From positions 124,001 to 188,000 of the forward strand of contig JADNRX010000018.1 of NCBI GenBank assembly GCA_015501595.1: a stretch of 64,000 nt of DNA, in the 5' to 3' direction. This DNA comes from Hymenopellis radicata (taxonomy: Eukaryota > Basidiomycota > Agaricomycetes > Agaricales > Physalacriaceae). A program made the translations under genes and the position numbers. Of this stretch, positions 13,001-20,432 are shown in pieces. Positions within the stretch are counted from its first letter, which is position 1; each line of letters begins with the position of its first letter. The notes beneath the pieces were generated by a model. That model was given only the letters and a program-made list of their open reading frames with translations, was not told the DNA's origin and did not search any database.

Positions 13001-13209
13001 GGCAGGACATCCGCAGATGCTGCGCGCACCTCGGATTGCATGGGTGAACCGATAGCCGGTTCAGTGGGGAGGTTAGTGAGAGGGGAGAGGTTATTCGACG
13101 CACCTAAGTCTGCGTCGGGGTTGGCGACATCGTCGTCGCCGTGGATAGAGGGAGTCGGCGGAGCAGAGAGGGCTCGACGCCTATTACGGAGGTTGTAGCG
13201 AGAAGACAT
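4045..13209 (-). CDS. Ty3/gypsy gag-pol polyprotein with chromodomain and long C-terminal extension
   Basis: A single 3,054-codon ORF from the ATG at 13209. Approximate residues: acidic/basic low-complexity Gag with a pure Ser run near 405-425; CCHC knuckle CFRCGGAGHMSYQC near 718-733; retropepsin motif ALIDSGSMADIV near 1271; RT catalytic box YLDD near 1586; RNase H with VTDGCATGIAG near 1743; integrase zinc region with CTSCSVC near 2170-2210; integrase core D (IGIDFMGPL), D (VSDRDSL) and E (DGLTERAN) near 2240, 2303 and 2337; chromodomain-like segment near 2536-2590. A further ~460 residues follow, ending in a Lys/Arg/Glu-rich coiled coil. It is much longer than usual gypsy polyproteins because of the big N-terminal Gag and this C-terminal extension. 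The protein should copy the element RNA and integrate the cDNA. No stop or frameshift is present. Confidence 0.96.
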   Translation of the reverse strand: MSSRYNLRNRRRALSAPPTPSIHGDDDVANPDADLGASNNLSPLTNLPTEPAIGSPMQSEVRAASADVLPPSRIPEEHCDVPRATLVSDDLDFVCPIKQEEEENPLPWTTVSYSRSTSRSGSRHNKINLHDELQLAEEKTEVIRAAESALSHGQKDLISRRVHALKIYEPGERSDLSSEDESEPEVPARPESPELAYTGKGKGVDPRNWGNVNFKTEDGDGILLQEAMLQGFKSQKKPPARVISGPRLFSSTAFENVDDQSGDESPTDTFNPKTPAPPAPQKSRKATLEEVEDEDAPPKRKGPYKLSKYILESSSELSESEAKPEKVKRKKKKSKKRATSSPITDNITEKIRDMVEERPRTRSKSKASSAKDFFIPSKQIAPESHLDKLLNGGKRNNRKDLPDDSSSPSSSSSSSSSSSSSSDSSESESDSDSSGKKKSRRHASKKHSKKKKTRKSLLKPEPPEKYNGSASVRDFMKFVTDGTSYVRDGRVAKKYRVSKLARYLTGIAHDFYISKVADDVRNWRLKQFFTALYNHCFPLTYRMDQRAKLDNCRQGERTVRQHITSLSELFNTVGITDERDRVIRLWRSLNSRIQQELWKEKLTPETSSYDEVVNAAELAEMILAIGRRDYERTNLNNRRGDNSKSWNHPPTKASSSSTRPLQAASSRFNGPRVSLTRSQRQRRNHGNRKFGPQARDARPKPKRRELTEKEKEEYRSKNLCFRCGGAGHMSYQCPDGKSVSGGRSGGPPGIHSSSARLDTAPEPVVDSTNDIWTSSVCFTCPNSDSDEWTTDEEGNTTDSEDELAAELSEVEHFVERLLDNDQYNASDSEYDSLPPLQDVSDSEDEEEDITRDNPVSWEDFFERDMRQEIYHNTAPCSTGPPSLVSVTECDSEGDDASDSDGYESSGSDGDTPAPWLHSTPARKQQAKYSSGDLGPECEPVRTHCFRCPPIGHDFNLSDCLGARPRTLVETKAPQPCPDKLLPMSVLATEGVAFRRFDPETHDTYSMILEHNKIGWLRADAIGFELAKAAPYPGEKDITEPRRIFAYRTSDDKYVVCDSHYETLDNWDQLLIPRDLAEDPTFPLVEWYAMQRGTRNGVNWYALPSDNAWSGKGRIQCLEEEAVELYLNIFHPGDLKNPRRTQRFHCRTDDTKVALIIWDTHHDLRLTLAIDLVRNPLFNLNNWYRVLLARMSESVGWTLDDNWDDVPLFGYLQTEMERMDENLDVLRVSGAQVPRDRYAAVQRNSARVKDTGRHVPKTIVIAVRLNGHPVKALIDSGSMADIVSTTVLDQLKLTKIVLEKPLALQLAVQGSRSKINYGARAMFAYQEINEERYFDVANLSGYDMILGTPWLHQHSVSVGFNEPRVIIGSIESLPITSGSWTSRIASNSARVEESILEKSRQEILEYARPLFKKAAETPLPPLREINHEIPLIDESKRYPWRPSKCPEKFREQWASKRDDYLRTGRWQVSTARNTSPLLLIPKIDDPKRLRVVCDLRARNNNTKKLASPIPDQHGIRRRIANAKYRSTMDGSDAFEQIRIVPEHVPRSAVATPDGVMVSLVMQQGDCNAPATFQTIMYYYFAAFIGRWMDVYLDDIIIYSNSLEEHLEHLRTVIDILSKHKFYLAERKMKILVNEVKVLGSIIDDSGIRMDPHKVDSVLKWPTPTNRDLLRGFLGSVGYLADDVDSVRVPMGVLSAITGDAVPYRWGYTEQRAFEDVKRKIEAGGKRSRVPLDYSEGAPPVWLVTDGCATGIAGVVIQGHDWKSGSVAAYYSAKLNAAQQNYPVHEIEMLAGVETMMRYRDILQGLSFTWVTDHKGLTYLLSQKDLSGRQARWLEKLGMFDFKVEYVRGVDNVLADSLSRIYSNEAKGTLRSRSEYTYHDVVDNDSLEKFGVTAPLLVGTEGASRAPDGLKNAAMNLRERKPVSYAPVPRKKRTVDEATAFARRMKGKFVLRGPKERTEGGNTPDVQDDIPPASHDSEPATTSIPPDTQVPKATVPNPGPGPGLAAPCPGPAVKSPAQSQETPSSSARSQTSTPAQSQSYPQAVRNQPERITVELAPTPAGVGDGLKTSFGLKADQSTKSPTEAKTVSPDLDATIINVLADGRAGLDLPRIIRDKYAGDPVFRAVLAKPKEFRNFDVDNGLIYLRLEERRLLCVPKLLVNGRSIHEVIIDEAHSLLAHLGYRKTLAYLRTQVWWKSMAKDIEAFCTSCSVCARIKPNNQKPYGQLKPLGPPSTPWEVIGIDFMGPLPLSKNRDGSFDSLAVIVDHLTGMVHLVPGRTNYKAKDVAELVFSEVYKHHGLPKAIVSDRDSLFTSQFWTHLHALIGTKFKMSSAYHPETDGLTERANRTIEQMLRQCISPTHRDWVSKLPAVEFAINLARSETTGYSPFFLNSGRIPRSMVWDAAGKDEYPGVRVFAQRLKQAVMGAHDSILAARVKQTRDANRKRRAVPFEVDDFVYLSTKNISFPKGTVRKLVPKYIGPYRILRNFNDTSFRLDLPAPLKQRGIHDVFHASLLRIHVPNDDRLFPGRLDTQISAFDTPQSEWAVDRILRHSGYGDNLLFELKWKAGDVTWLPLSKVDHLHALEQYLEVQGVESAEKLTRLPALKTDDIQIEFSQLSLFDIDDSPIFNGSGGDTPSALTPPSLPLAIMSVDLIDLSHTTPPASLHPDSFPSTLDRIRARNERLAAGLSPLQVEMPVILNFPNSIFTDDPENESFHFTDRYGLCIVGYDQASESCQILFDIRNHKASVADITRFPQYAHSAETPSTWKRLWDAWNSNVRPTEIAARFPTVSLTTDTVDFDELMKPDFVLVTPSHFPITIPAGSFDLNVDWQGELINYRDDDHLMGEPSDFAADPQGSVPMAEPPAASGPRPAGPPPVWDSTSSIHIDEPRPTKPLPTKFPKAPASVADSVTTTRTSATTMLPLADDVRAIMESTRSSDESALFFDLLLNAARDQKKHREFVERKKAERLNKKRQREEDARLEKIVQARLAEERRAEVSARRRAELDADFEKRKNASIDKWQEQIRANHKLNQKEKAAAEAKFARAGTTYKPKDKGKARA

Positions 13210-13320
13210 TTTGAGGAAGAGTGTCGAGGATGACCAGGTTGATCAGACCGGGGGCTCCGTCGACGAGGAGAGAGGCGGGGTGTTTAGAAAAGCAGAGGGA
13301 TACGGGGTACAGTCAAAATA
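13210..13320 (-). other. Gypsy 5' untranslated leader
   Basis: 111 bp between the 5' LTR and the polyprotein ATG. It should contain the primer-binding site next to the LTR, but the bases there match no tRNA 3' end that I recognise. Confidence 0.6.
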
Positions 13321-13630
13321 TGTGAGGATAGCGTGATCGAAGACCACGGTATCCGTCACACGGGTATGTCGAGAAGGCGATGAGAGTCGAGTCGGGGGAC
13401 GAGAGTCTCAGAGGATCCGAAATGACTGGGTAAAAGTGTAGATTCGGAGAACCTGCTAACTACTCTAGCTACGCGAGTATTTATAGTAAAATTAGAGCTG
13501 AGTAATAGCAGTATAGTAATAGATACTTTTTGGGATAACTCTGGGGATAAACGAAGAGGAGAGATGGGTCGGTATACAAGTCCGATGTGACAGGAAGAGA
13601 GACGAGGCGCGAAGTAACGCGATCGTTACA
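13321..13630 (-). repeat. Gypsy 5' LTR (310 bp)
   Basis: Matches 3702-4011 throughout by eye. It should carry the element promoter. Confidence 0.95.
13478..13485 (-). promoter_or_regulatory. TATA box in the gypsy 5' LTR
   Basis: TATAAATA on the minus strand, inside the 5' LTR and upstream of the polyprotein ATG at 13209. It is a plausible RNA polymerase II core promoter for the element transcript. Confidence 0.5.
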
Positions 13631-13635
13631 GTATC
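13631..13635. repeat. Target-site duplication GTATC, right copy (gypsy)
   Basis: Second copy of the 5-bp duplication, directly after the 5' LTR. Confidence 0.93.
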
Positions 13636-13700
13636 CTTCGGCCGCAATTCCCGGACACGGCGAGCCTGTTTGCATTTGGTGCTGTTCATCATCGTCTTTC

Positions 13701-15240
13701 ATGTCGTCGCCAGAAGTTGGTGAAGATCCTACAGTCTCTCCGATATCCTTTGCAGATGCGGATGCTCCTTCTCAGATACCTGCAGCATTACAGCACGAGA
13801 AACACTTCTTTGGCATTCGGAAACAGGACACTCCCAATCGCTATATTTTCAATGACGAATATGACAAGCGGCTCCCTGACTATGCTTATTGTGAGGAGAC
13901 TACTTCAAATGCAAAAGTATGGCGCACATACGCGGAGGAAGCGGCTGCGTTTGGCACTTGAATCATAGGCTGGTCTCTTCTCCGCCGTCGTCACGTCATT
14001 TCTTGTACAAGCATCACAGAACTTCCAGCCAGATTATGGCGAGATGACCGTCATACTTCTCCACGACCTCATGTCTATCCAACTCGCTTTGGCCGATGGT
14101 GTTTCCACTGCCAATATCACTAGCCCTTCTATCAACCCCACAACACAGTTTGTCGCCGACGAAATTAATGTCTGGGTGAACGGCTTCTGGGCCGTCAGCC
14201 TTACCGCCAGCCTAGCGGTCGCGCTTGCAGCCGTTCTTATCAAGCAGTGGCTTCACCACTATGTCTCTCTCCACTCCGGAACGCCTAGTCGTCGTAGCCA
14301 TGTCCGTCACTTCAGATTCACCGGCCTCGAGCTTTGGCGGGTTCGCATCATTATCGGGATACTGCCCGTCATCATGAATCTTTCCCTGGCGCTATTCCTC
14401 TCCGGCCTTATCCTCTTCTTCGTGCCCTTGAGTGCATCGCTAGCGTATCGGCATAATAACAGCCCTGCTCTGCACGCTGCACCTTATCAGCAACGCCCTT
14501 CCAATCTTCTTCCCTCAGTGTCCATATCAGACTCCGTTGAGCGATTTCCTTAACTGCGCCTACCAGGCTGTCGTATTACTCTGGCGCTCCATCTAGAGGG
14601 AAATCGAAACGCGACTTTCCACTAGCCGGCGCCCCGGCAATTCGCCTTTAGACACAAAATCGTTTCAAGTCCATGTTGACGTTGGAAAATGTTTCGGTTC
14701 AAGATACCTGTCTGTGGATGCGCTAGACTGGCTGTACACCGTCTCATCAAACCCTGTTGTAGAGGAAATCGTGTTAGGCCGTCCTTCTTCCGTGCAGCAA
14801 TATGCGGTCTCAACTTGGCATGATCCAGAGGCCATTATGATGCATACGCGCGGAGAATGGTGGTGAAGGTGAACTGCTCTCGAGCGAATCTTTCGCTCCT
14901 TTCTCTTCCTTCCGAAGAAGGAATTTCCGAGGTTTGGCTGGGAGAATCAATTTCAGCGGATACGCGACGCTCGCTTTGATTTGGCGCTTATGATCCAGAA
15001 AGTGCCAGATCCTTTCGAGATGAGATGAGAGAGCTACTCATCTCGTACCATGGAACTCCGCTTCATCCTCTCGTGTGGAAAGAACTTGTGATGTTGGCGG
15101 CGTCTAGTCGCGCTTTTCGTTTGGACGACGCGAAATTCACAGCTGGAGCTCATGCACAGTTCATTGCTGTCGTGTTGCCAGTTAGTATAGTAGCGTATTA
15201 CAGACCAACGAAACTATATCATAACTGTCTAGTATACAGA
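13701..15240 (+). pseudogene. Decayed DUF6535 domain gene
   Basis: Closely resembles the DUF6535 gene at 55585-58484 from its ATG (MSSPEVGED) through AQFIAVVLPVS, then stops matching near 15215. Defects seen: a deletion of roughly 90 nt that removes the end of exon 1 and most of the intron and puts a stop near 13961; a 4-nt deletion near 14436 that shifts frame; an in-frame TAG near 14593; several more gaps; and loss of the C-terminal ~200 codons. The best surviving stretch is 14044-14440, with the membrane segments (FWAVSLTASLAVALAAVLI). The high similarity to the paralogue suggests a recent duplication. The gypsy element inserted just upstream, where its promoter would be. Confidence 0.9.
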
Positions 15241-15303
15241 TTCACATAACATAAGTAGATAGCGCCGATAAACAACAAGAGATCGTGTCACACATAAAAT
15301 CAA

Positions 15304-17746
15304 TCAATACTCATCCTCCTCCTGCACACTAGCCGCAAGCCCCGCCCACCTTGTCGACACACCTAAATTCGCGTCCGCCTCCATACTCGACCGCGGCTTA
15401 AAGCTCTCTCGCCGCGCCCTAGACGCCTTCTTCGCGACCAGCGCGCTCCCACTCACGACTCGTCCAGCCATAACACGTTCGGCCATATACCCCATAGCGC
15501 TAGCACTCCGTATCCCCGATGCCCCATACCCATTCACGCTCCCATGGAGCACCCCACTGCTCGGCATCCGACCGTGTCCCAACGCGTGATGCTGCGTCCC
15601 GGGCTTTGGTACCGGCATCGCTATCGGCCTGGGCAGAGACGAAGTTGCATTCTGCTTCGACCGCGAGCCGGGGATCTTCGATGGCGACACCGCGCGCTCA
15701 TTGTGGCTCCGCGAAAAGCCCAGTGGAGCGCGATCCGTTGATTGGTTCAGTTTCAAACGCTTGTTCGGGCCAGAGTGCACACTTGAGCCAGCGGGGCGCA
15801 CTGCGGGGACGACGACGCCGCTGTTCGTTGGCGCGTACGAACGGGTGACGGGGGTCGTTGACCGTGGAGGGACCGATGTTGCGCGAGGAGGTTTCCGCTT
15901 GTTATCCTGGTCTGGCGCGTACGAATGGGTGACGGGGGTCGTTGACCGTGGAGGGACCGATCCTGCGCGAGGAGGCTTCTGCTTGTTCTCCTGGTCTGCG
16001 GCGCTAAGGGTCGCTATCAAGCCTTGCAACATCGACTCGCCATAAACGAGGAAAGGGCGGTTGGCTTCTTGCTCCCATACAGGAAGTGAGGCGAGTAGCT
16101 CTTGTTCAAGCTGTAAAACGGGTTAGATGAATCAATGTAGTGCTTAGACGACTTACCCGAGGCTTTACTTTCGTGACGCGCTTACGCATTCTCTCTTCCC
16201 TGAGGAGTCGGCCGGGATCTCGTGCCCCGCGTCCAGTCAGCCGAGACTGGTCAGAAGCAGCAGCAGCGAGCGCCTCCTCTTCCTCGCTAATTTCAAAGTA
16301 CTTCTTGATGGCAGCGAGAAGAGGCGCCTTCATCCGCTTCTCTTCCTTGAGTTTCTTGATCTCGTCTTCGTGTATCTTGAGAAGCTCTTCTGTATGTGTA
16401 TCTGAAACGCCATAAGTATCAAGTCACAGATAAAAGATTGAGCTTACCGTCTGCAAAAGGAGCAAAGTCTTGCCGTTCTTCTTCGGAAACCATGAGTTCA
16501 TCCCATAGCTCGACAATCTCCTGGCGGGCATTCTCGACGAACACGCTCATGCGGTCGCGCTTAAGCTCTAGCATCCGTTCGAGTTCCAGTTCATATTCCT
16601 GGACGGCCTCATCTGTCAAGCCCGGGTGAGCATCAACAAATTCGTCCATGTGGACCTCTTGGACGCCGAGTCGCGTCCAGAGGCCCTCTAATTCGTCGTA
16701 CATCGCCTGTATGTGGGTCTCTCGCTTGCGTTTGTCGTCCTCCAAAGACGCCTGAACGTCAGCAGCCCATTTGAGTAGACCGGGAGTGGGGTCTACATGC
16801 TCGAGACCAACGAGGAGGTTGCGCTCATCCTCGGCCTCCTCGACCTTGGCTACAAAGTTAGCAAAGATTCGCCGATAGTCAACTTGTTCGCAGTGGATGA
16901 TCAGTGATTGGTTGCGCGAGGTAGGTGTGGGGGTGGATGTGACAAAAGGGTCCATGCGGCTGCCGCTCATAGAGGAGGATGAGAAGGAGGGAGGAGAGAA
17001 GATGGAGGAGGGCAGGTCGTCAAGGGACGGCGGGGTCTTTCCTAATTCAGTATATAGCCAGTCGATTTGTACGAACGCGGTACGCAGTTCTTGCAGCCGT
17101 TTGGACTGGACGAGAGTGAGTAACGTCGTAATAATAAACACAAATTGCGTACCACTTCTGCTTTACCACGCACGAGTTCCTTTTCCATTCGTAGAAATCT
17201 CTCCGGCGTAACGTCGCGAAGAACAGAGGTATCGAGGTCGTCGTCGAGGAGGTCGGGGGTAAAGAAATCGTTGCCTAGGACGCGTATCATGGCGTGCAGG
17301 CGGTTGGACAGTGTTGTTAGCTGCTCCAGCTTGGTATGGTACAACTGCGGCACGGTCAGGCCAGAACAATACCAACAAAAGTTGCTCACCTGTCTCAGCT
17401 TCTCCTGATGATCCGACGCCAAATTGAATCGATGAGGGAGCACCTTTTCCTTCCTGAGTTCGCCGACGCTCCTACCGGTGTTCTTGATGTGACCACCCAA
17501 GACTTTTGAATAAAGAATGCAACTCTGCTCGACGGCCTCGCATTTTTCCATCCACATCTCGACTTGCTTTCGGCGCGACTCTATCTGCGCCTCGACGCTG
17601 TCCATAAGATTTTGCTGGATCGTTGCGAGTTCATCTTCTAGGGCGCTGACTGGCAGGCCGAGCTGAACGTGTAACGGGGGCAAGAGATGGGTTTGGGTCT
17701 GCAAATGCGAGTGAAGCGAATTGAGGAGTGCAGTGAGGGAAGACAT
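15304..17746 (-). CDS. ase1: Microtubule-bundling protein of the Ase1/PRC1/MAP65 family
   Basis: Five exons: 17390-17746, 17153-17344, 16448-17105, 16157-16401 and 15304-16110, with GT-AG introns of 45-47 nt. All phases agree and give 752 aa. The first half is coiled coil (LTALLNSLHSHLQTQ; VEAQIESRRKQVEMWMEKCE). The conserved centre includes LEGLWTRLGV, ELERMLELKRDRMSVFVENA and ELWDELMVSEEER. The microtubule-binding spectrin-like region has KAPLLAAIKKYFEI and then LREERMRKRVTKVKPR leading to SLPVWEQEANRPFLVYGE, the family signature. The basic Ser/Pro-rich tail contains repeats of RSTTPVTxSYAP, probably a site of mitotic phosphorylation. The family crosslinks antiparallel microtubules at the spindle midzone for anaphase and cytokinesis. 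The length fits yeast Ase1. The gene looks intact. Confidence 0.95.
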
Positions 17747-18606
17747 GGCATGGAAGGGATGGTGATGGGGAGAGAGAAGGTCTTTGTGACCCCTGTGTTG
17801 GCTATCGTGTTTCGTAATCAACAGCACGTGATCGAACACCCCCAGGTTAGCGTCAAGTTCGGATCGAGAAAGGCGAATTCGAAGATGAGAATGGCTGGAT
17901 ACCTTTTGGAATGTCTGCTTTTATATGCCCAGGACGGCGCGCGAAGGCAGAACAATGGAACAATGGCGCAGCGGTGGACTCGACAATTGCCAAGTTGGGA
18001 GGTCGCAATTTGAATGTGGACACTCCTATTCACGTCCATTGTCATTGTTCGCCTAAACAAGGTCGTCATCCGAGGTTCACTTTTACGCGTTCCAGAATCG
18101 ATAAGTGCAGCACAAGCCCTTAGCCTCAACGTGCACCTCGGAGTACAGCAGGGGTCCTAGCTGAGCCCCAAATATCTGAAGTTTAGCCAGGATTTTTGCT
18201 CTGGTATCTTGCCCATCGTGTGTGGCATATGCCCGCACCCGTCAGCATAGGGAAAAGCTTCCGGGGCCCGTGTGGACTATTTGGTTTCGAAATTTATCGA
18301 GTTCTAAGCAATACTAATGACAATAGATTTGCCACTCCGAGTCGACACTGAGAGTCTCATTCAATTCAACGCTAGACGGACTAACTGGCGTTCAACCTAC
18401 TACCTTTGACCATTGATATTTCCTCATTAGATGGTGCTCGGTCAACAACGCGACCTGTAGAGCAACACGACGACCGAGGTGCCAGCGCAACTATCCACTT
18501 CCGGACCGGTTATCAGGCTTGTTCCGAACCTATTGTAGGTTAGGGTTTAGCTCTCCTTCCTTCTCGCCACCACATCGTTAATGAACTGAACTACACGCTC
18601 GTTGCC
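17747..18606. other. Divergent intergenic region
   Basis: 860 bp between the Ase1 gene (-) and the membrane-protein gene (+). It should hold both promoters. No further gene, repeat or RNA was recognised. Confidence 0.5.
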
Positions 18607-20023
18607 ATGACCAATCCTACGCTCCTTTCCTTTATTTCTGCTCATGAAACCCTCCTCAAGGTTACCCTCGGTTGCCTCATTCCTATCGCCGTTGTTCTCT
18701 GCTTTGCCGCCTTATATTTCTCCTGCGCCGTGCGGTCAAAAAGCACAGTGGCCAGCGACCTCGAGGTACGCATATATGCGTCTGAAAAACGCGCTCTAAA
18801 CCGCCTTTACGCAGCGCGCTACGGTCAAAAGCGATGGTGTCACGTCTGGCGTCAAAATCCGTGTTTTGACCAGCAATGACCCTCCTACACCACGCAAGAT
18901 TGATCCAAACGTAGGCGGGCACTCGTAAAGACGTTCTTATGCTAACGAGCTCATAGGCGAGTGAAAATAACGCGGAGGAGAAATCTGTGGTCAGTCTGGC
19001 CTTGGTTTCAATGGCGATATCTCACGTCGTATCAGACTCTCAAGCCCATCGACGATGGCACGGCGACTTTTTCAGGGAACGACGCACGGCGGATATCCAT
19101 TTTAGTGCGCATATATCCACCGCGTCTATCCTGGTTCAACTCATATTCTTGCACAGGCCAGCAGCAAACTAGTCAAATACACGTTTCCATCGATGCCTAC
19201 CAAGTCTTATCCAGCAAAGCGCACCCATATCAGTGTATCAGACCCTTTGCCCTCGCGGGAATCTCTCTCCTGGTGGCAACTCTCTGACCTCGCCGTTGAT
19301 TCCTATCCACCATCTCCGCCCTCGCCTACACCTTCACCCAGGACCTCGCCATATCGCCCTGATCCAGCCCCACCGCTCTACGCCGATACAATCATTCCTT
19401 ATGAACAGCTCAAGCAACTCTCTGGTGGAAGGAACTCCGTCGCCTGTGGATACAAGCCTAAACCAAGACCCGTCACACCTCCCTCGTCGAGCCTGCCTAC
19501 TCCTCCCGCAACGCCACCTCTTTGCATCGTCAAGAAATGTTCGACAATATCCTCAAGAAACATCGCCTCGGATTCGCTCAAGTTGGCTCTGCCTCCACTA
19601 AGCAGGAGCCCTAGTTCGCGAAGCAAGCTTTTGGAGGAAGACAAGGAGAACATTGATTTCCAGACCAGCGGCCGTGTCGCGCACGCCATCGAAGCCAAGG
19701 TGCTCAGTCTACGTGATTCCAGTCCCAGGAAGAACAGGTCGTTGTCGAGTCCTAATTTGACGGTGGATAGCTGGAGTCCCAAATCGCTGTCTAGCCGGAG
19801 TTCTAGCTCGGACTGCTTGAGGCCGAAGAGCCCAACACCGGATACCTGGAGCCCGAAGCTGGATGCTCTCAAGTACGATAGCTGGAGTCCGAGTGTCTGT
19901 GAGACGTTGAAACCGGATAGTTGGGATATCTTCAAGAACCGTGCCGCGACGAGGAAACAGTTGGGGCTTCCGTGTTTGGTGAAGGTGGACGGAGATGCGA
20001 ATTTGGATGCCATTGCGGAATAG
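18607..20023 (+). CDS. Membrane-anchored Ser/Pro-rich protein with DSWSP repeats (unrecognised)
   Basis: Multi-exon. Exon 1 is 18607-18765 (ATG at 18607), with a hydrophobic segment at residues ~17-41 (TLGCLIPIAVVLCFAALYFS). A 49-nt intron leads to exon 2 at 18815, which most likely ends at 18910 (46-nt intron) and continues at 18957 in the frame reading SENNAEEKSVVSLALVS. The next junction is unclear: one option joins 19104 to 19173. The last exon runs to the stop at 20023. The C-terminal ~270 residues are disordered, Pro/Ser-rich, with several DSWSPK/DTWSPK-type repeats and a KEN-like KENIDF stretch. I do not recognise the family. It may be a single-pass protein with a phosphorylatable cytosolic tail. 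Existence of the gene is likely; middle exon borders are not settled. Confidence 0.6.
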
Positions 20024-20432
20024 CGTGGATGTGTACAGCTGTTGTATAGTATCGGTGTATGTATGGATTATTTCTTTTGGGTTTTATCATTACAGCGTTC
20101 GAGAGAATGTCTTGGGAATGTATGTAATAGTGAGCGTCTATGCAAAGTTTAGAAACGTTAGTGACCGTCATCGTTGGTGTTATGTTCTGATCAAGCAGAA
20201 CAACGTTGATTCGTATACAGACGCCGGAGCGTGTTTCGCACCACCGCAACTGTAGTTGTTTCTCTACTCAGGACACTGCAGCGGGTCAAACTGTTGCCGA
20301 CGAAATCAAAAATGGAAACAACTACCTTCAGTCCACTACTTCTGACCGTGTGCAAATCTACATTCATCATTCAGATTCATATTCATTCTACATTTGTACA
20401 TTTAACCAGAAAGTCGAGGGATAATGGGAACA
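20024..20432. other. Intergenic between convergent genes
   Basis: About 0.4 kb between the stop at 20023 (+) and the stop at 20433 (-). It should contain both 3' UTRs and terminators. Nothing else seen. Confidence 0.5.

Larger units (their letters stand above)
3702..13630 (-). mobile_element. Complete Ty3/gypsy LTR retrotransposon (chromovirus-like)
   Basis: A 9,929-bp element read on the minus strand. The 5' LTR is 13321-13630 and the 3' LTR 3702-4011, each 310 bp with TGT...ACA ends; I see no difference between them. A perfect 5-bp TSD (GTATC) flanks the element. Between the LTRs is one uninterrupted gag-pol ORF with protease, RT, RNase H, integrase and chromodomain-like segments. Identical LTRs plus an intact ORF indicate a recent, possibly still active copy. 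It landed about 65 bp upstream of the ATG of a DUF6535 pseudogene. No primer-binding site complementary to a tRNA that I know was recognised next to the 5' LTR. Confidence 0.97.

Noticed and set aside
13210..13320. Self-priming of the gypsy element as in Tf1/sushi elements
   Set aside because: The stretch next to the 5' LTR has no complement that I can find within the LTR transcript region.
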